Source: Rubripirellula sp.
GTDB taxonomy: Bacteria > Planctomycetota > Planctomycetia > Pirellulales > Pirellulaceae
DNA length: 45,152 bases
Direction: 5' to 3'
Assembly (NCBI GenBank): GCA_029245125.1
Contig: JAQWPZ010000014.1
Location: 1-45,152 of the forward strand
Part shown: positions 1 to 8,638 of the stretch, piece by piece
Position numbering within the stretch: the first letter of the stretch is position 1
Layout: the number at the start of each line of letters is the position of its first letter
Made by a program: the position numbers and the translations under genes
Notes under the pieces: model-generated
What the model was told of the DNA's origin: nothing
Databases searched by the model: none
Seen by the model: only the letters and a program-made list of their open reading frames with translations

Positions 1-1995
1 CGGAACGGCAGCCTGTTGAGTGCACCCTTACCAGAGCAGTTTGAACTGTCGTGGAAATGGAAGATCGCATCCAAGTCAAATACGGGGTTGAAGTATCGCG
101 TTCGGAAATATGGAACGCGCTGGCTCGGCGTGGAGTATCAGATCATCGATGACCAATCGTTGACGAAACAACCGGAGACTGGAAAGACAGCATCGATCTA
201 TGACCTATTCGCGCCCGAACCAAGCACGATCGCTCGACCACCTAGCGAATGGAATCAGTCCAAAATCGTTGCCGTTGGCAACCGACTAGAGCACCATTTG
301 AACGGAAAGCTGGTTTGTGCAGCAGCAATCGAAGGCCCACATTGGGATCGCCAAATTGCGCTGAGCAAATTCTGGGGGGCCCAAGGTTTTGGCCTGCCCG
401 AGGGTGGCAATCGCATCATGCTGACAGATCACGGTGGCAAAGCGGCTTTCAAAGACTTTCAGTTTGTTGTGCGAAAAGCGAATGACGAGCCTGTAGCAGC
501 AACACAACGAGGACCATTTCTCGGTAATGCAATCCGCAACAGTTGGGCAGATCAAAACTCCATCGTGCTTTGGACCCGCACGACCGCTCACCCAGAGATG
601 AAAGCTGACGGAGCGAAGTTCGTCACCATTTCAAAAAGTGAAGCGGCCAAGTACGCGAAACTTGATGACCCTGCGAAACTGCTCGGCGATCAATTGCCGA
701 AGGGTATCGCATTGCAAGACATGTTCGGCGCTTGCCCCGGAACAGCCGGTGAGGTGCGACTGACCTACTTCCCGGTGCTGCAACGAAAAAATGTGCACTC
801 CACCGAATGGGTTACCACCGACGCTGATCACGACTTCACAGCCCAATGGAAAATCGACGATCTGCAGCCGAATCGTCAGTATGCGGCCGTCATTGAGGCC
901 CGACCTATCGGAGCAAGCGAAATCACCTCCGTAGTAAGAGGATCGTTTCGCACTGCACCAACGAATAAAACCAAAAAAGATCTCACTTTTTGCATGACCA
1001 CTTGTCACGATTTCATTCGTCGCGACGACGGTTTAAAGGGTCACAAAATCTATCCCAGCATGACCAGGCTTGCGCCTGACTTCGTCGTGCACGCGGGCGA
1101 CATCGAGTATTACGACAAGCCAGATCCCTGGGCAATGACGATGGAGTTGATGCGGTTCAAGTGGGGACGTCTATTTGCGTTACCAAACAATCGCAAGTTT
1201 TATCAAACAACGACCTCCTATTTCCTGAAAGATGATCATGACACACTCAAGAACGATTGCTGGCTAGGCCAAACGTACGGGTCTGTCACCTTCGAACAGG
1301 GGGTAAAACTTTTTAACGAAGAACAGTTTCCTTCCCACACACCACGTTACGAAACCGTGCGTTGGGGACGCGACTTGCAAATCTGGCTGTTGGAAGGCCG
1401 CGACTATCGCAGCCCCAACAACCTGCCTGACGGACCAGAGAAGACAATCCTGGGTGCCGAACAGAAGGAGTGGCTTCGTCGCTCCCTCTCAAAATCTGAC
1501 GCCCGCTTCAAGCTGATCTTTAGCCCAACACCGATCGTCGGACCGGACCGACCCAACAAACGCGACAACCATGCCAATGACGTATTCGCGCACGAGGGCA
1601 ACGAACTCCGACAAATGTTCGCCGAGCAGGATGGCGTGATTGTGTTTTGTGGCGACCGCCACTGGCAGTACGCTTCGGTCGATGAAAACTCGGGATTGTG
1701 GGAATTCGGCTGTGGGCCGGGAAGCGAAAAACACCAGTTCGGATGGAAACCAGGTGATCGCCGCCCTGTTCATCGTTTCTTGCGAGTCGCTGGTGGTTTC
1801 TTATCCGGTGAACTTCGTTACGACGACTCAAAATCAGGCGATAGTCGATTGGTGCTACAACACCGTGGCGTGAACGGCAAAGTCGTCAGTGAATTCGTAT
1901 TCCCCCAGCAGGAAGACAGTGAAGCAACTGCAGACGAACCCCAGCAAGAAAACCCGACTGACGAACCAATCCAAGATCAGGATCGCTCCGAATGA
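1..1995 (+). CDS. PhoD-like metallophosphatase with N-terminal DUF1080-type domain (5' partial)
   Basis: The reading frame is open to the first base, so the true start lies upstream; the first TTG at 16 is probably not the start. Counting from the first visible codon, residues ~5-155 resemble the concanavalin-like 3-keto-disaccharide hydrolase domain (DUF1080: IIDDQ, a 'HHLNGKLV' strand, 'RIMLTDHGG'). A short beta-rich linker follows, then a PhoD-type calcineurin-fold phosphatase with metal-ligand motifs HAGDIEY (~363), KDDHD (~410) and CGDRHW (~550). The C-terminal ~30 residues are an acidic Gln/Glu/Asp-rich tail. PhoD-family enzymes hydrolyse phosphomono- or diesters outside the cytoplasm; the substrate here is unknown. 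The stop codon overlaps the ATG of the following aldolase (ATGA), so the two are probably translationally coupled. The signal peptide, if any, is outside the window. Confidence 0.85.
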   Translation, partial: RNGSLLSAPLPEQFELSWKWKIASKSNTGLKYRVRKYGTRWLGVEYQIIDDQSLTKQPETGKTASIYDLFAPEPSTIARPPSEWNQSKIVAVGNRLEHHLNGKLVCAAAIEGPHWDRQIALSKFWGAQGFGLPEGGNRIMLTDHGGKAAFKDFQFVVRKANDEPVAATQRGPFLGNAIRNSWADQNSIVLWTRTTAHPEMKADGAKFVTISKSEAAKYAKLDDPAKLLGDQLPKGIALQDMFGACPGTAGEVRLTYFPVLQRKNVHSTEWVTTDADHDFTAQWKIDDLQPNRQYAAVIEARPIGASEITSVVRGSFRTAPTNKTKKDLTFCMTTCHDFIRRDDGLKGHKIYPSMTRLAPDFVVHAGDIEYYDKPDPWAMTMELMRFKWGRLFALPNNRKFYQTTTSYFLKDDHDTLKNDCWLGQTYGSVTFEQGVKLFNEEQFPSHTPRYETVRWGRDLQIWLLEGRDYRSPNNLPDGPEKTILGAEQKEWLRRSLSKSDARFKLIFSPTPIVGPDRPNKRDNHANDVFAHEGNELRQMFAEQDGVIVFCGDRHWQYASVDENSGLWEFGCGPGSEKHQFGWKPGDRRPVHRFLRVAGGFLSGELRYDDSKSGDSRLVLQHRGVNGKVVSEFVFPQQEDSEATADEPQQENPTDEPIQDQDRSE

Positions 1996-2744
1996 ACCAC
2001 AACTTTCGGTCCCGATTGCGATCAGGTGAGATTTTGATCGGGACCATGGTCACCCTGCCAACCGCCACCACGGCGGAGATCTTGGTTGACGCTGGATTCG
2101 ATTGGCTGTTCATCGATGGTGAGCATGGACCGCTGGAACTGTCCGACATCCTTTCCATTTTGCAGGCGGTTGGCCATCGACTACCTTGCGTTGTTCGTGT
2201 GCCGGCCGCAGAAGAAGTTCCGATCAAGAAGGCACTAGATCTTGGTGCTGCAGGAATCATCGTCCCGCAGGTCAACACATCACAGCAAGCTGCCGACGTG
2301 GTCCAGTTCGCCCGTTACGCACCCGAGGGACAACGGGGTGTAGGCCTGGCGAGAGCCCATCGCTACGGAATGGGATTCCAGGAATACCTTGAATCAGCGA
2401 ATGATCAGATCGCGGTAATCGTACAAGCAGAGCATCGTCTTGCCGTCGAAAATATTGATTCCATTCTTCAAGTCAATGGAATCGACGCGATTCAACTGGG
2501 ACCCTATGACCTCTCCGCGAGCCTCGGAAAGATGGGCCAGATCGATGACACAGTCGTCGTCAGCGCGATGGACCGCGTTACCAAAGCCTGTCAATCCGCT
2601 GGGATGCCCTTAGGTCATTTCGCCGTTTCGGCCGAAACGTCGAAGACCTATATCGAAAAAGGTTACACACTGATTTCCATCGGTGTCGATACGCTGATGC
2701 TCGGATCAGCGGCGAAGCATTGCTTGCAGCAATTTCGTTCGTGA
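1992..2744 (+). CDS. HpcH/HpaI family aldolase
   Basis: This 250-residue protein has the usual length for class II pyruvate aldolases of the HpcH/HpaI family (2-keto-3-deoxy-glucarate, 2-keto-3-deoxy-L-rhamnonate or 4-hydroxy-2-oxo-heptane-dioate aldolase), which reversibly split 2-keto-3-deoxy acids into pyruvate and an aldehyde. Visible motifs are FIDGEHGP with the catalytic His at ~45, RVP with the pyruvate-binding Arg at ~70, the QAE metal-ligand Glu at ~147 and GPYDLS with the metal-ligand Asp at ~173. A short LGAAGIIVPQV stretch lies between them. There is no signal peptide, so the enzyme is cytoplasmic. It starts inside the stop of the upstream phosphatase gene (4-nt overlap). The exact substrate cannot be told from the sequence; sugar-acid catabolism is the family norm. 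Confidence 0.88.
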   Translation: MNHNFRSRLRSGEILIGTMVTLPTATTAEILVDAGFDWLFIDGEHGPLELSDILSILQAVGHRLPCVVRVPAAEEVPIKKALDLGAAGIIVPQVNTSQQAADVVQFARYAPEGQRGVGLARAHRYGMGFQEYLESANDQIAVIVQAEHRLAVENIDSILQVNGIDAIQLGPYDLSASLGKMGQIDDTVVVSAMDRVTKACQSAGMPLGHFAVSAETSKTYIEKGYTLISIGVDTLMLGSAAKHCLQQFRS

Positions 2745-2796
2745 ACCGAGTCGATGTCAGCTTGACCTGTGCGAGTGATCACCACGCTAGTCCGGC

Positions 2797-2828
2797 CCTG
2801 ACTCTGTTTGGACCTGACTCTGTTTGGC
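2797..2828. repeat. 16-bp tandem duplication
   Basis: Two adjacent copies of CCTGACTCTGTTTGGA (second copy ends in C) lie in the 89-nt gap between two convergent genes. The core GACTCTGTTTGG also occurs at 4211-4222, just upstream of the neighbouring gene. Confidence 0.85.
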
Positions 2829-2837
2829 CCGAGTCAG
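2814..2837. terminator. Possible bidirectional hairpin between convergent genes
   Basis: CTGACTC (2814-2820) pairs perfectly with GAGTCAG (2831-2837) around a 10-nt loop and is followed by only three T. The 3' arm covers the stop codon of the minus-strand protease gene. It may terminate one or both convergent transcripts. The weak T run keeps confidence low. Confidence 0.3.
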
Positions 2838-4183
2838 TTTGCGTGGCTTTGAATCAGGGACATTAGTTCCGCTGTAGGACTTTGCAGCGTCATCACCCGT
2901 GGATTCCCGGTAGGGTTCGCTTTATCCCGAATGATCACAATCACTTCTTGATTTGGATTCGGCATGATCGCGGATGGCTGGGGCAATGCAGCGATCGCTT
3001 GGGCCGGCACCGCAGCCGTTCCGAGGCTCGCTAATCTCGCCGGTGGTGGCTGAGTTTGATCGTTCGAAGGCGGCGTACTCGCCAACAGTTCGAGCATCCC
3101 GATGCGTTGCAATTGCCATTGAACATTGCCCGGGCCGGCGTAGATCCCGACATCTTCTTTGTAGTCCGCTGAATTACAGACACCGACCAGTCGTCCTGTT
3201 GCATCAAACAGACCACCACCACTGCGACCATCAATCGGTGCGCCTGCGATTTCGAGATTGGAAACGCCCAAATGCTGGTTGTACTTGTTGATACCGGTGA
3301 TGCGGGTGTCACGTCGTGAAGGATCATTCCCACGATCACACCCAAAACTAAAAGCGGTCTGTCCGTTACGCACGAGCTGGTCCGATCCGATCACCTGAAC
3401 GGGCTGGACCGCAAAGCCTGGTTTAATTGAGACCAAAGCGATGTCCCTGGCGTCGGCGTCAAAATCGATAACTTGCCCGGGCACAGTCATCGTTCGTCCA
3501 CCGACGAACAAGTCAACTTCGATCTTGCCTTGACCCTGATTTTCACGGAACAGATGCCCACAGGTCAGCACAAGTGCTTCATCGCCATGCGTATCAATGA
3601 TTGTGCCGGTACCGGCTCCGTAGCCCTGTGCGTCATGGACCCGTAGTCGCACGGTTGCCGCGCGAGCCCGTTCAACCGCATCGGCGAGCGACAAACTTGG
3701 CATCGGCTCACTGCCACGTTGAGCTTGCGTTGCCGAAACCAATTGTCCTGAAGATCCACCACTCGCTGGATCAAGCGTGGCCAAATGCGTTTGCGGTGTA
3801 TTCAGGCCGCCCTGAGTATTCGTTGTGGAACGAGTCGGAATCAGCGGACCACGTGGATCGATCGCGAGTGCAGACCGCAGATTCTGGGCTGATTGCACGC
3901 CCACCAATCGAGTGACTTCTTTTCCCGCCGAAACAATGACAAAAGTGGGAGTCTGCCGAATCCCGAAGCGGGCCACCAATTGCGGTTCGACCTGTACGTC
4001 AACACGCCGCACGGGAATACCAGATCGCTCCAGTTCCGCCAGCGTCGGCTTCATCGCTTCGCAGGGCGGACACTGGCTACTGGAAAAAGCGATCAGAATA
4101 GAATCGGCCACCGCTTTTGGTGCCATCGTGACCGTTATGGCTAGAAAACCAGCTATCACTACCGCGAACATTCGCTTCGTCAC
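2834..4183 (-). CDS. Secreted thioredoxin-fold / trypsin-like serine protease fusion
   Basis: The start is taken at GTG 4183 because a strong AAGGAGGG sits 7 nt upstream; the longer open frame to 4345 adds an N-terminus that does not look like a leader. The 449-residue product begins with a Sec-type signal (MTKRMFAVVIAG..., cut near AVADS). A thioredoxin-like domain follows (~28-110) with CPPC at 38-41 and a later TPT cis-proline motif. After a low-complexity linker (~115-165) comes a trypsin-fold domain (~170-370). Its triad appears complete: His in TCGH (~210), Asp in ARDIALV (~247) and Ser in GRSGGGLFD (~321). The last ~80 residues are Pro/Ala-rich. It probably acts in the periplasm or outside the cell. 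Fusing a redox domain to an S1 protease is unusual. It is convergent with the aldolase gene. Confidence 0.85.
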   Translation of the reverse strand: MTKRMFAVVIAGFLAITVTMAPKAVADSILIAFSSSQCPPCEAMKPTLAELERSGIPVRRVDVQVEPQLVARFGIRQTPTFVIVSAGKEVTRLVGVQSAQNLRSALAIDPRGPLIPTRSTTNTQGGLNTPQTHLATLDPASGGSSGQLVSATQAQRGSEPMPSLSLADAVERARAATVRLRVHDAQGYGAGTGTIIDTHGDEALVLTCGHLFRENQGQGKIEVDLFVGGRTMTVPGQVIDFDADARDIALVSIKPGFAVQPVQVIGSDQLVRNGQTAFSFGCDRGNDPSRRDTRITGINKYNQHLGVSNLEIAGAPIDGRSGGGLFDATGRLVGVCNSADYKEDVGIYAGPGNVQWQLQRIGMLELLASTPPSNDQTQPPPARLASLGTAAVPAQAIAALPQPSAIMPNPNQEVIVIIRDKANPTGNPRVMTLQSPTAELMSLIQSHAN

Positions 4184-4550
4184 GCTCGTCCCTCCTTGGA
4201 CCATGCTTACGACTCTGTTTGGGGTCACTCGTCTCGCGGCATCTTGCTTTGAAGCGAGTTCTCCCACCGCTGCTCCACGGCCTCCATGCCTTGGATCTTC
4301 GGCTTCGGAATATTCCATTACCCGAACGACCAAAGGCAAGGGCAAACGAACCGAGCAGCATCGAACTTGAGCCTTTTTTCAGTTTCACGCGCATTTTCCC
4401 CGAATTTAATGCCCGCGGCCTATTCGCGTCGCGTCGTCGAATTCGATCCAGATGATTACAATTCCCCCGCTGCCGAAGACAATTCCCGACTGATCCGCTT
4501 GCCTTCGTCCTCCTGCTGTCGTCGCTAACTTCGGTTACCCGAGAAGCCCC
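4184..4550. other. Divergent intergenic region upstream of metG
   Basis: This 367-nt region lies between the divergently transcribed protease gene and metG and must hold both promoters. No convincing gene, T-box-like structure or clear -35/-10 pair was seen. It carries a third copy of GACTCTGTTTGG at 4211-4222. Confidence 0.5.
4190..4197 (-). promoter_or_regulatory. Shine-Dalgarno that decides a GTG start
   Basis: AAGGAGGG on the minus strand ends 6 nt before the GTG at 4183. It selects that start over the in-frame ATG at 4204, which it overlaps, and over the open frame beginning at 4345. Confidence 0.75.
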
Positions 4551-6590
4551 ATGTCACGCCAAATCCTCGTTACCAGTGCCCTCCCCTACGCCAATGGCCC
4601 CATCCACATCGGGCATTTGGTGGAGTACATCCAGACCGACATATGGGTCCGGTTCCAGCAACTTCGTGGCAATCAGTGCATCTATATATGCGCCGACGAC
4701 ACACACGGCACGGCAATCATGATTCGCGCCCGAAAAGAAGGACGCAGCGAAGAAGAGCTCATTGAAGCGATGAGTCACCAGCATCAGCGTGATTTCCATC
4801 GATTCGGAATCAACTTTGATCACTACGGCAGTACCAATAGCGAAGCGAATCGCAAGATCTGTGGAGAATTCTGGGACGCTCTGCGAAAGGCCGACCTGAT
4901 CACCGAACGGTCCATCGAGCAACTGTACGACCCAGATGCGGAAACGTTCCTGGCGGACCGGTTTGTACGAGGAACCTGCCCCAAGTGTGGCCGAACGGAC
5001 CAGGCAGGTGACAATTGCACTTGCGGACACACCTACAATCCCACCGACCTGATCGACCCCACAAGTACCCTCAGCGGCGCCACGCCGGTCCTCCGTGAAG
5101 CGGCCCACCTCTTTGTTCAACTGGACAAACTTCACGACTGGTTAGTCGATTGGGTGAACACCAGCGATGCCCTGCAGAGCGAAGTTGCCAATTACCTGAA
5201 GGGCCACTTTCTAGCTGAGCGTCTGAGAGATTGGGACATCAGTCGACCCGCTCCCTACTTCGGTTTTGAGATCCCCGATTCGCCCGGCAATTATTGGTAC
5301 GTTTGGTTTGATGCCCCAATCGGATACATCGCCAGCACGCAACAGTGGTGCGATGGCCATGGAGAGCGTTTAGACCATTGGTGGAAGAACGAAGATTGCG
5401 AAGTTCACCATTTCATCGGCAAGGACATCACCTACTTTCACACTTTGTTTTGGCCCGGCATGTTGAAGACAGCGGGATACAGCTTGCCAACCAAAGTTCA
5501 CATTCATGGATTTCTGAATGTCGACGGCAAGAAGATGTCCAAACGGGATGGGACTCTGATCTCCGCAGACACCTATCTGAAATACGCAAATCCTTCCTAC
5601 CTGCGTTACTTTTACGCCACCAAATTGACACCCCGTGTGGAAGATCTGGATCTCGGCGTCGAAGAGTTCGCAGAGAAAGTCAACAGTGACCTAGTTGGCA
5701 AGGTCGTCAACTTGGCCAGCCGCGTAGGCAAGTTCGCCCACGGAACCGGATTGTCCGAGAACTACCCTGATGACGGTGGACTGTTCGAAGCCGCTGCAGA
5801 CGCCGGCGATGAGATCGCAAAAGCTTATGAGGCCTGTGATTATTCTCGGGCCATGCGTCGCATCATGGAATTGGCCGATGCTGCAAATCCATTCGTCGAA
5901 CATGCCAAGCCCTGGGAGATGAAAAAAGATCCGGCAAGGCAAGACGAATTGCGGGACGTTTGCACCGTCGCGCTCAACCTATTTCGACAACTTGCAATTT
6001 ACTTAGCTCCGGTCTTACCTGACCTGACCACGCAATGCAGTGAATTGCTGGGGGAGGAAATTGTCAGTTGGGATCAAAGCCGAACGCCCTTGCTAGGGAC
6101 GCCGGTCGCAAAATTCAAACGTATGCTAGATCGATTACAAACAGAGGAATTACAGAAAATGATTGAGGAAAGCAAAGAGCTCGCCGCCGAAGATGCGGAC
6201 GCAAATGCCGGGCCCACATTCAATGACAGTGACCAACCACTTAAGGATGAGCCTCTCGCGGATGAAATCACCATCGATGATTTTGCCAAAGTTGATCTAC
6301 GGGTTGCCCGCGTGATCAAAGCGGAACATGTCCCCGACGCAAACAAACTACTCAAACTGACGTTAGGACTTGGTGGCGACGAACAGCGACAAGTCTTCGC
6401 GGGAATCAAAGCGGCTTACGAACCCGAAGCACTCGTCGGCAGATTAGTGGTGATGGTCGCTAATTTGAAACCTCGAAAAATGCGGTTCGGACTCAGCGAG
6501 GGTATGGTCACCGCTGCCGGGCCCGGCAACGCCGATGTGTTCATACTGGGCGTTGATGACGGAGCACTGCCCGGCCAGCGAGTCCACTGA
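4551..6590 (+). CDS. metG: Methionine--tRNA ligase
   Basis: This 679-residue class I aminoacyl-tRNA synthetase charges initiator and elongator tRNA with methionine in the cytoplasm. The N-terminal SALPYANG and HIGH (19-22) signatures and KMSKR (328-332) form the ATP site. A zinc-knuckle insertion at ~143-158 reads CPKC...CTC; the E. coli-type knuckle ends CxxC, so this one is a residue short. A C-terminal EMAP/Trbp111-like tRNA-binding domain (~575-679, [17 protein letters not shown]) is present, as in dimeric long MetRS forms. An Asp/Glu-rich linker (~535-570) joins the two parts. The start at ATG 4551 gives the canonical N-terminus. It is followed at once by an alpha/beta hydrolase gene. 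Confidence 0.97.
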   Translation: MSRQILVTSALPYANGPIHIGHLVEYIQTDIWVRFQQLRGNQCIYICADDTHGTAIMIRARKEGRSEEELIEAMSHQHQRDFHRFGINFDHYGSTNSEANRKICGEFWDALRKADLITERSIEQLYDPDAETFLADRFVRGTCPKCGRTDQAGDNCTCGHTYNPTDLIDPTSTLSGATPVLREAAHLFVQLDKLHDWLVDWVNTSDALQSEVANYLKGHFLAERLRDWDISRPAPYFGFEIPDSPGNYWYVWFDAPIGYIASTQQWCDGHGERLDHWWKNEDCEVHHFIGKDITYFHTLFWPGMLKTAGYSLPTKVHIHGFLNVDGKKMSKRDGTLISADTYLKYANPSYLRYFYATKLTPRVEDLDLGVEEFAEKVNSDLVGKVVNLASRVGKFAHGTGLSENYPDDGGLFEAAADAGDEIAKAYEACDYSRAMRRIMELADAANPFVEHAKPWEMKKDPARQDELRDVCTVALNLFRQLAIYLAPVLPDLTTQCSELLGEEIVSWDQSRTPLLGTPVAKFKRMLDRLQTEELQKMIEESKELAAEDADANAGPTFNDSDQPLKDEPLADEITIDDFAKVDLRVARVIKAEHVPDANKLLKLTLGLGGDEQRQVFAGIKAAYEPEALVGRLVVMVANLKPRKMRFGLSEGMVTAAGPGNADVFILGVDDGALPGQRVH

Positions 6591-6612
6591 CCAAATCGTC
6601 CCAGTTGATGAA

Positions 6613-7464
6613 ATGATCGGACGACCAATTGAATCGTTTCAACGTTACCTGTTGGATCGGATGGTGCTACGGCCATCACGGCAACCGATCGAGTTCGCGC
6701 CTCAACACCGCGTGATGCTCTGCAAAGGCTCCACGCCAATCGAGTGCTTCGTGCAGTCAAATTTTGATGCAGACCAGTTCACTCCTGAACTGGTCGTGTT
6801 GAAATTCCCTGGAACGGCCGGGCGCGCAGAGCGGTCCGGACCGTTTCCCATGTCGGTACTTCGTTCACTGCGAATCGTGATGTGGACTTGGAATCCGCCT
6901 GGGTATGGTCGCAGCGTCGGCCCTGCCAGCTTGCCGAAAATCGGCACGACCGCGGTCGAATTCTGGCATCAAGTATCGGAGAAATACCCGCATCAGCCTC
7001 CCCTCTTGCTGTGCGGTAACAGCCTCGGCTGCGCCACAGCGTTGAACGTGGCAGTCACCGCCAAGGCGAACCCGAATCGCTGCGGAGTTGTCTTACGAAA
7101 TCCACCACCCCTGAAACCGGTTTTCAAGCGTGTAGCCAGGCGTTATCCGCTAGGGGCTTGGGCGGGACCACTCGTCAACCGCTTGTGTGATTCCATGGAC
7201 GCCATGGAGACAGCACGGCAATGCCATTTGCCCGCCGTTTTCTTGCAATCAGAATTCGATACGCTCGTCCCAGCTTCCTATCAAAACAAGCTTATACGTG
7301 CCTATCAGGGGGCCAAACAAACCGTCATCCTGGAAGGACTCGGTCACGATTGCATTACGACCGAGAGCCATCAGCCGAGGATCGAGCATTCAATCCACTG
7401 GCTGTGGGAGAAGTTGGCCAGCCCCCAGAGCGACGGACGTCAAAGAGATGCACCCTGCCAATGA
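6613..7464 (+). CDS. Alpha/beta hydrolase
   Basis: The protein has an alpha/beta-hydrolase layout with nucleophile elbow GNSLG (Ser ~137), acid DTLVP (Asp ~216) and catalytic His in GLGHD (~245), so it is probably active. Substrate is unknown; esterase, thioesterase or lipase-like activities are all possible. No signal peptide is evident. ATG 6613 was chosen because it lies just after the metG stop and directly before the conserved-looking RYLLDRMVLRPSR segment. The open frame extends to 6535, which would overlap metG by 56 nt, and ATG 6556 is another option. No clear Shine-Dalgarno settles this. The 22-nt gap to metG suggests co-transcription. Confidence 0.8.
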   Translation: MIGRPIESFQRYLLDRMVLRPSRQPIEFAPQHRVMLCKGSTPIECFVQSNFDADQFTPELVVLKFPGTAGRAERSGPFPMSVLRSLRIVMWTWNPPGYGRSVGPASLPKIGTTAVEFWHQVSEKYPHQPPLLLCGNSLGCATALNVAVTAKANPNRCGVVLRNPPPLKPVFKRVARRYPLGAWAGPLVNRLCDSMDAMETARQCHLPAVFLQSEFDTLVPASYQNKLIRAYQGAKQTVILEGLGHDCITTESHQPRIEHSIHWLWEKLASPQSDGRQRDAPCQ

Positions 7465-7544
7465 CTGATAAGCATCGATGATTCACAAATGCCAACTAAG
7501 TCATCGCACCACGCACGAATCGCTTCAACGAACAATTCTGCCCG

Positions 7545-7574
7545 CCGTTGCATTTAGCGTTGTTGCATTTCGCG
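7545..7574. repeat. 15-bp imperfect tandem duplication
   Basis: CCGTTGCATTTAGCG is followed by TTGTTGCATTTCGCG (12 of 15 identical). It lies 18 nt beyond the stop codon of the minus-strand gene at 7593. Confidence 0.55.
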
Positions 7575-7592
7575 CCGTTTCACCAAGGCTCT

Positions 7593-8588
7593 CTATCGCA
7601 TCGAAGCCCGCGATTCTTCCAGCATGCTTAGCATTTCAGGAAGCAATAATTCAGATGGCAACGCGTAGGTAACAACACGCCCTGCGCGAGCGATGTTGAT
7701 TCCCACAACACGACCGAGCGAATCAAGCAACGGCCCACCACACTCATCGGGAGCGAGAACCGTGTCGTGTTGAATCACGCGATCGAATCCACTCAACCGG
7801 GTACTGCGCTGACCATTGACCATGGTGTCACTGGCAGACTCTCGCATCACGTTTAGCTCTCGGATCCGCGCGTCAATCTCCAACGTGTCTAAGCCCTCGC
7901 TCTCGTTAGCTCGCAAGATCGTCAGGCTGACGTTTTCTCCCGGAAACATGCCACGCAATCGGTCGATTACTTCTTTCCGAGTGTTCCCCTCACGGCCATT
8001 GACGGCAACGATGAGGTCCCCCGGTTCAATGCCTGCCTGGGCGGCTCCACTCTGCGGAAACACGTCATTGACTAAAGCACGGCCGCTCACATCGTCCTGC
8101 AACATGACCCCGAGACGCCCCTGGTGCCCAACGGGGCGTGTTTTGCTAACACCAACAACGCCTAACCCAATGGGTCGCGCTGTCCGACCTACGCTGACCA
8201 AAAAACTGGCAGTTGGCGGCACATTGGTCGAGAACTCTACCGGTGGTAGGGTGATCTCCGAATCAATTCGCAGCATCGCCAAGTCGTTGTGGCGTCGAAC
8301 GGCGGCGACGCGAGCTGGCAACAGACGACCATCATGGAGACGGACCCGGATCGGATCACCGCTCAATTCGCTCCGCTTGGTCAGCACGTAACCGTCTTCT
8401 GAAACGACGGTTCCCAACGCGACCGGGCGGCCGCCACTGAGAACTTGCACGACGGAGCCCTTTGCTTTTTCAGCAATTGGACTGACGAGGCGAATCATGT
8501 CTGCATTGTCACGTCGCTCGTCTGCCATCAAGGTGGCAGGAGCAACAAACAAGCAACCCACTAGCACAATAGAATTCAATCGTTGCAT
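7593..8588 (-). CDS. HtrA-like pseudoprotease with PDZ domain inserted in the protease fold
   Basis: This 331-residue protein has a signal peptide (cut near MADER). The first trypsin barrel is recognisable (DGYVLT, NDLAMLRI), but where HtrA proteases have LTAAHV it reads LTKRSEL, so the catalytic His is replaced (Ser73). Asp102 is kept. After GLGVVGVSKT a PDZ domain starts (~156-248: GVML, PGDLIVAVNG, SLTILR). Only then does the second-barrel segment resume: VIQHDTVLAPDECGGPLLD, equivalent to the HtrA segment ending GNSGGPLL, with Cys283 in the serine position. The triad is therefore Ser/Asp/Cys and the PDZ is inserted rather than C-terminal. It lies 50 nt downstream of an intact HtrA gene on the same strand. 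It may act as an adaptor or regulator; activity as a Cys protease is unlikely without the His. Confidence 0.85.
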   Translation of the reverse strand: MQRLNSIVLVGCLFVAPATLMADERRDNADMIRLVSPIAEKAKGSVVQVLSGGRPVALGTVVSEDGYVLTKRSELSGDPIRVRLHDGRLLPARVAAVRRHNDLAMLRIDSEITLPPVEFSTNVPPTASFLVSVGRTARPIGLGVVGVSKTRPVGHQGRLGVMLQDDVSGRALVNDVFPQSGAAQAGIEPGDLIVAVNGREGNTRKEVIDRLRGMFPGENVSLTILRANESEGLDTLEIDARIRELNVMRESASDTMVNGQRSTRLSGFDRVIQHDTVLAPDECGGPLLDSLGRVVGINIARAGRVVTYALPSELLLPEMLSMLEESRASMR

Positions 8589-8638
8589 GGCTTTCCCATA
8601 AAAGATTTCAGCAAGATGATCTGCAACCTAGTTAATCA

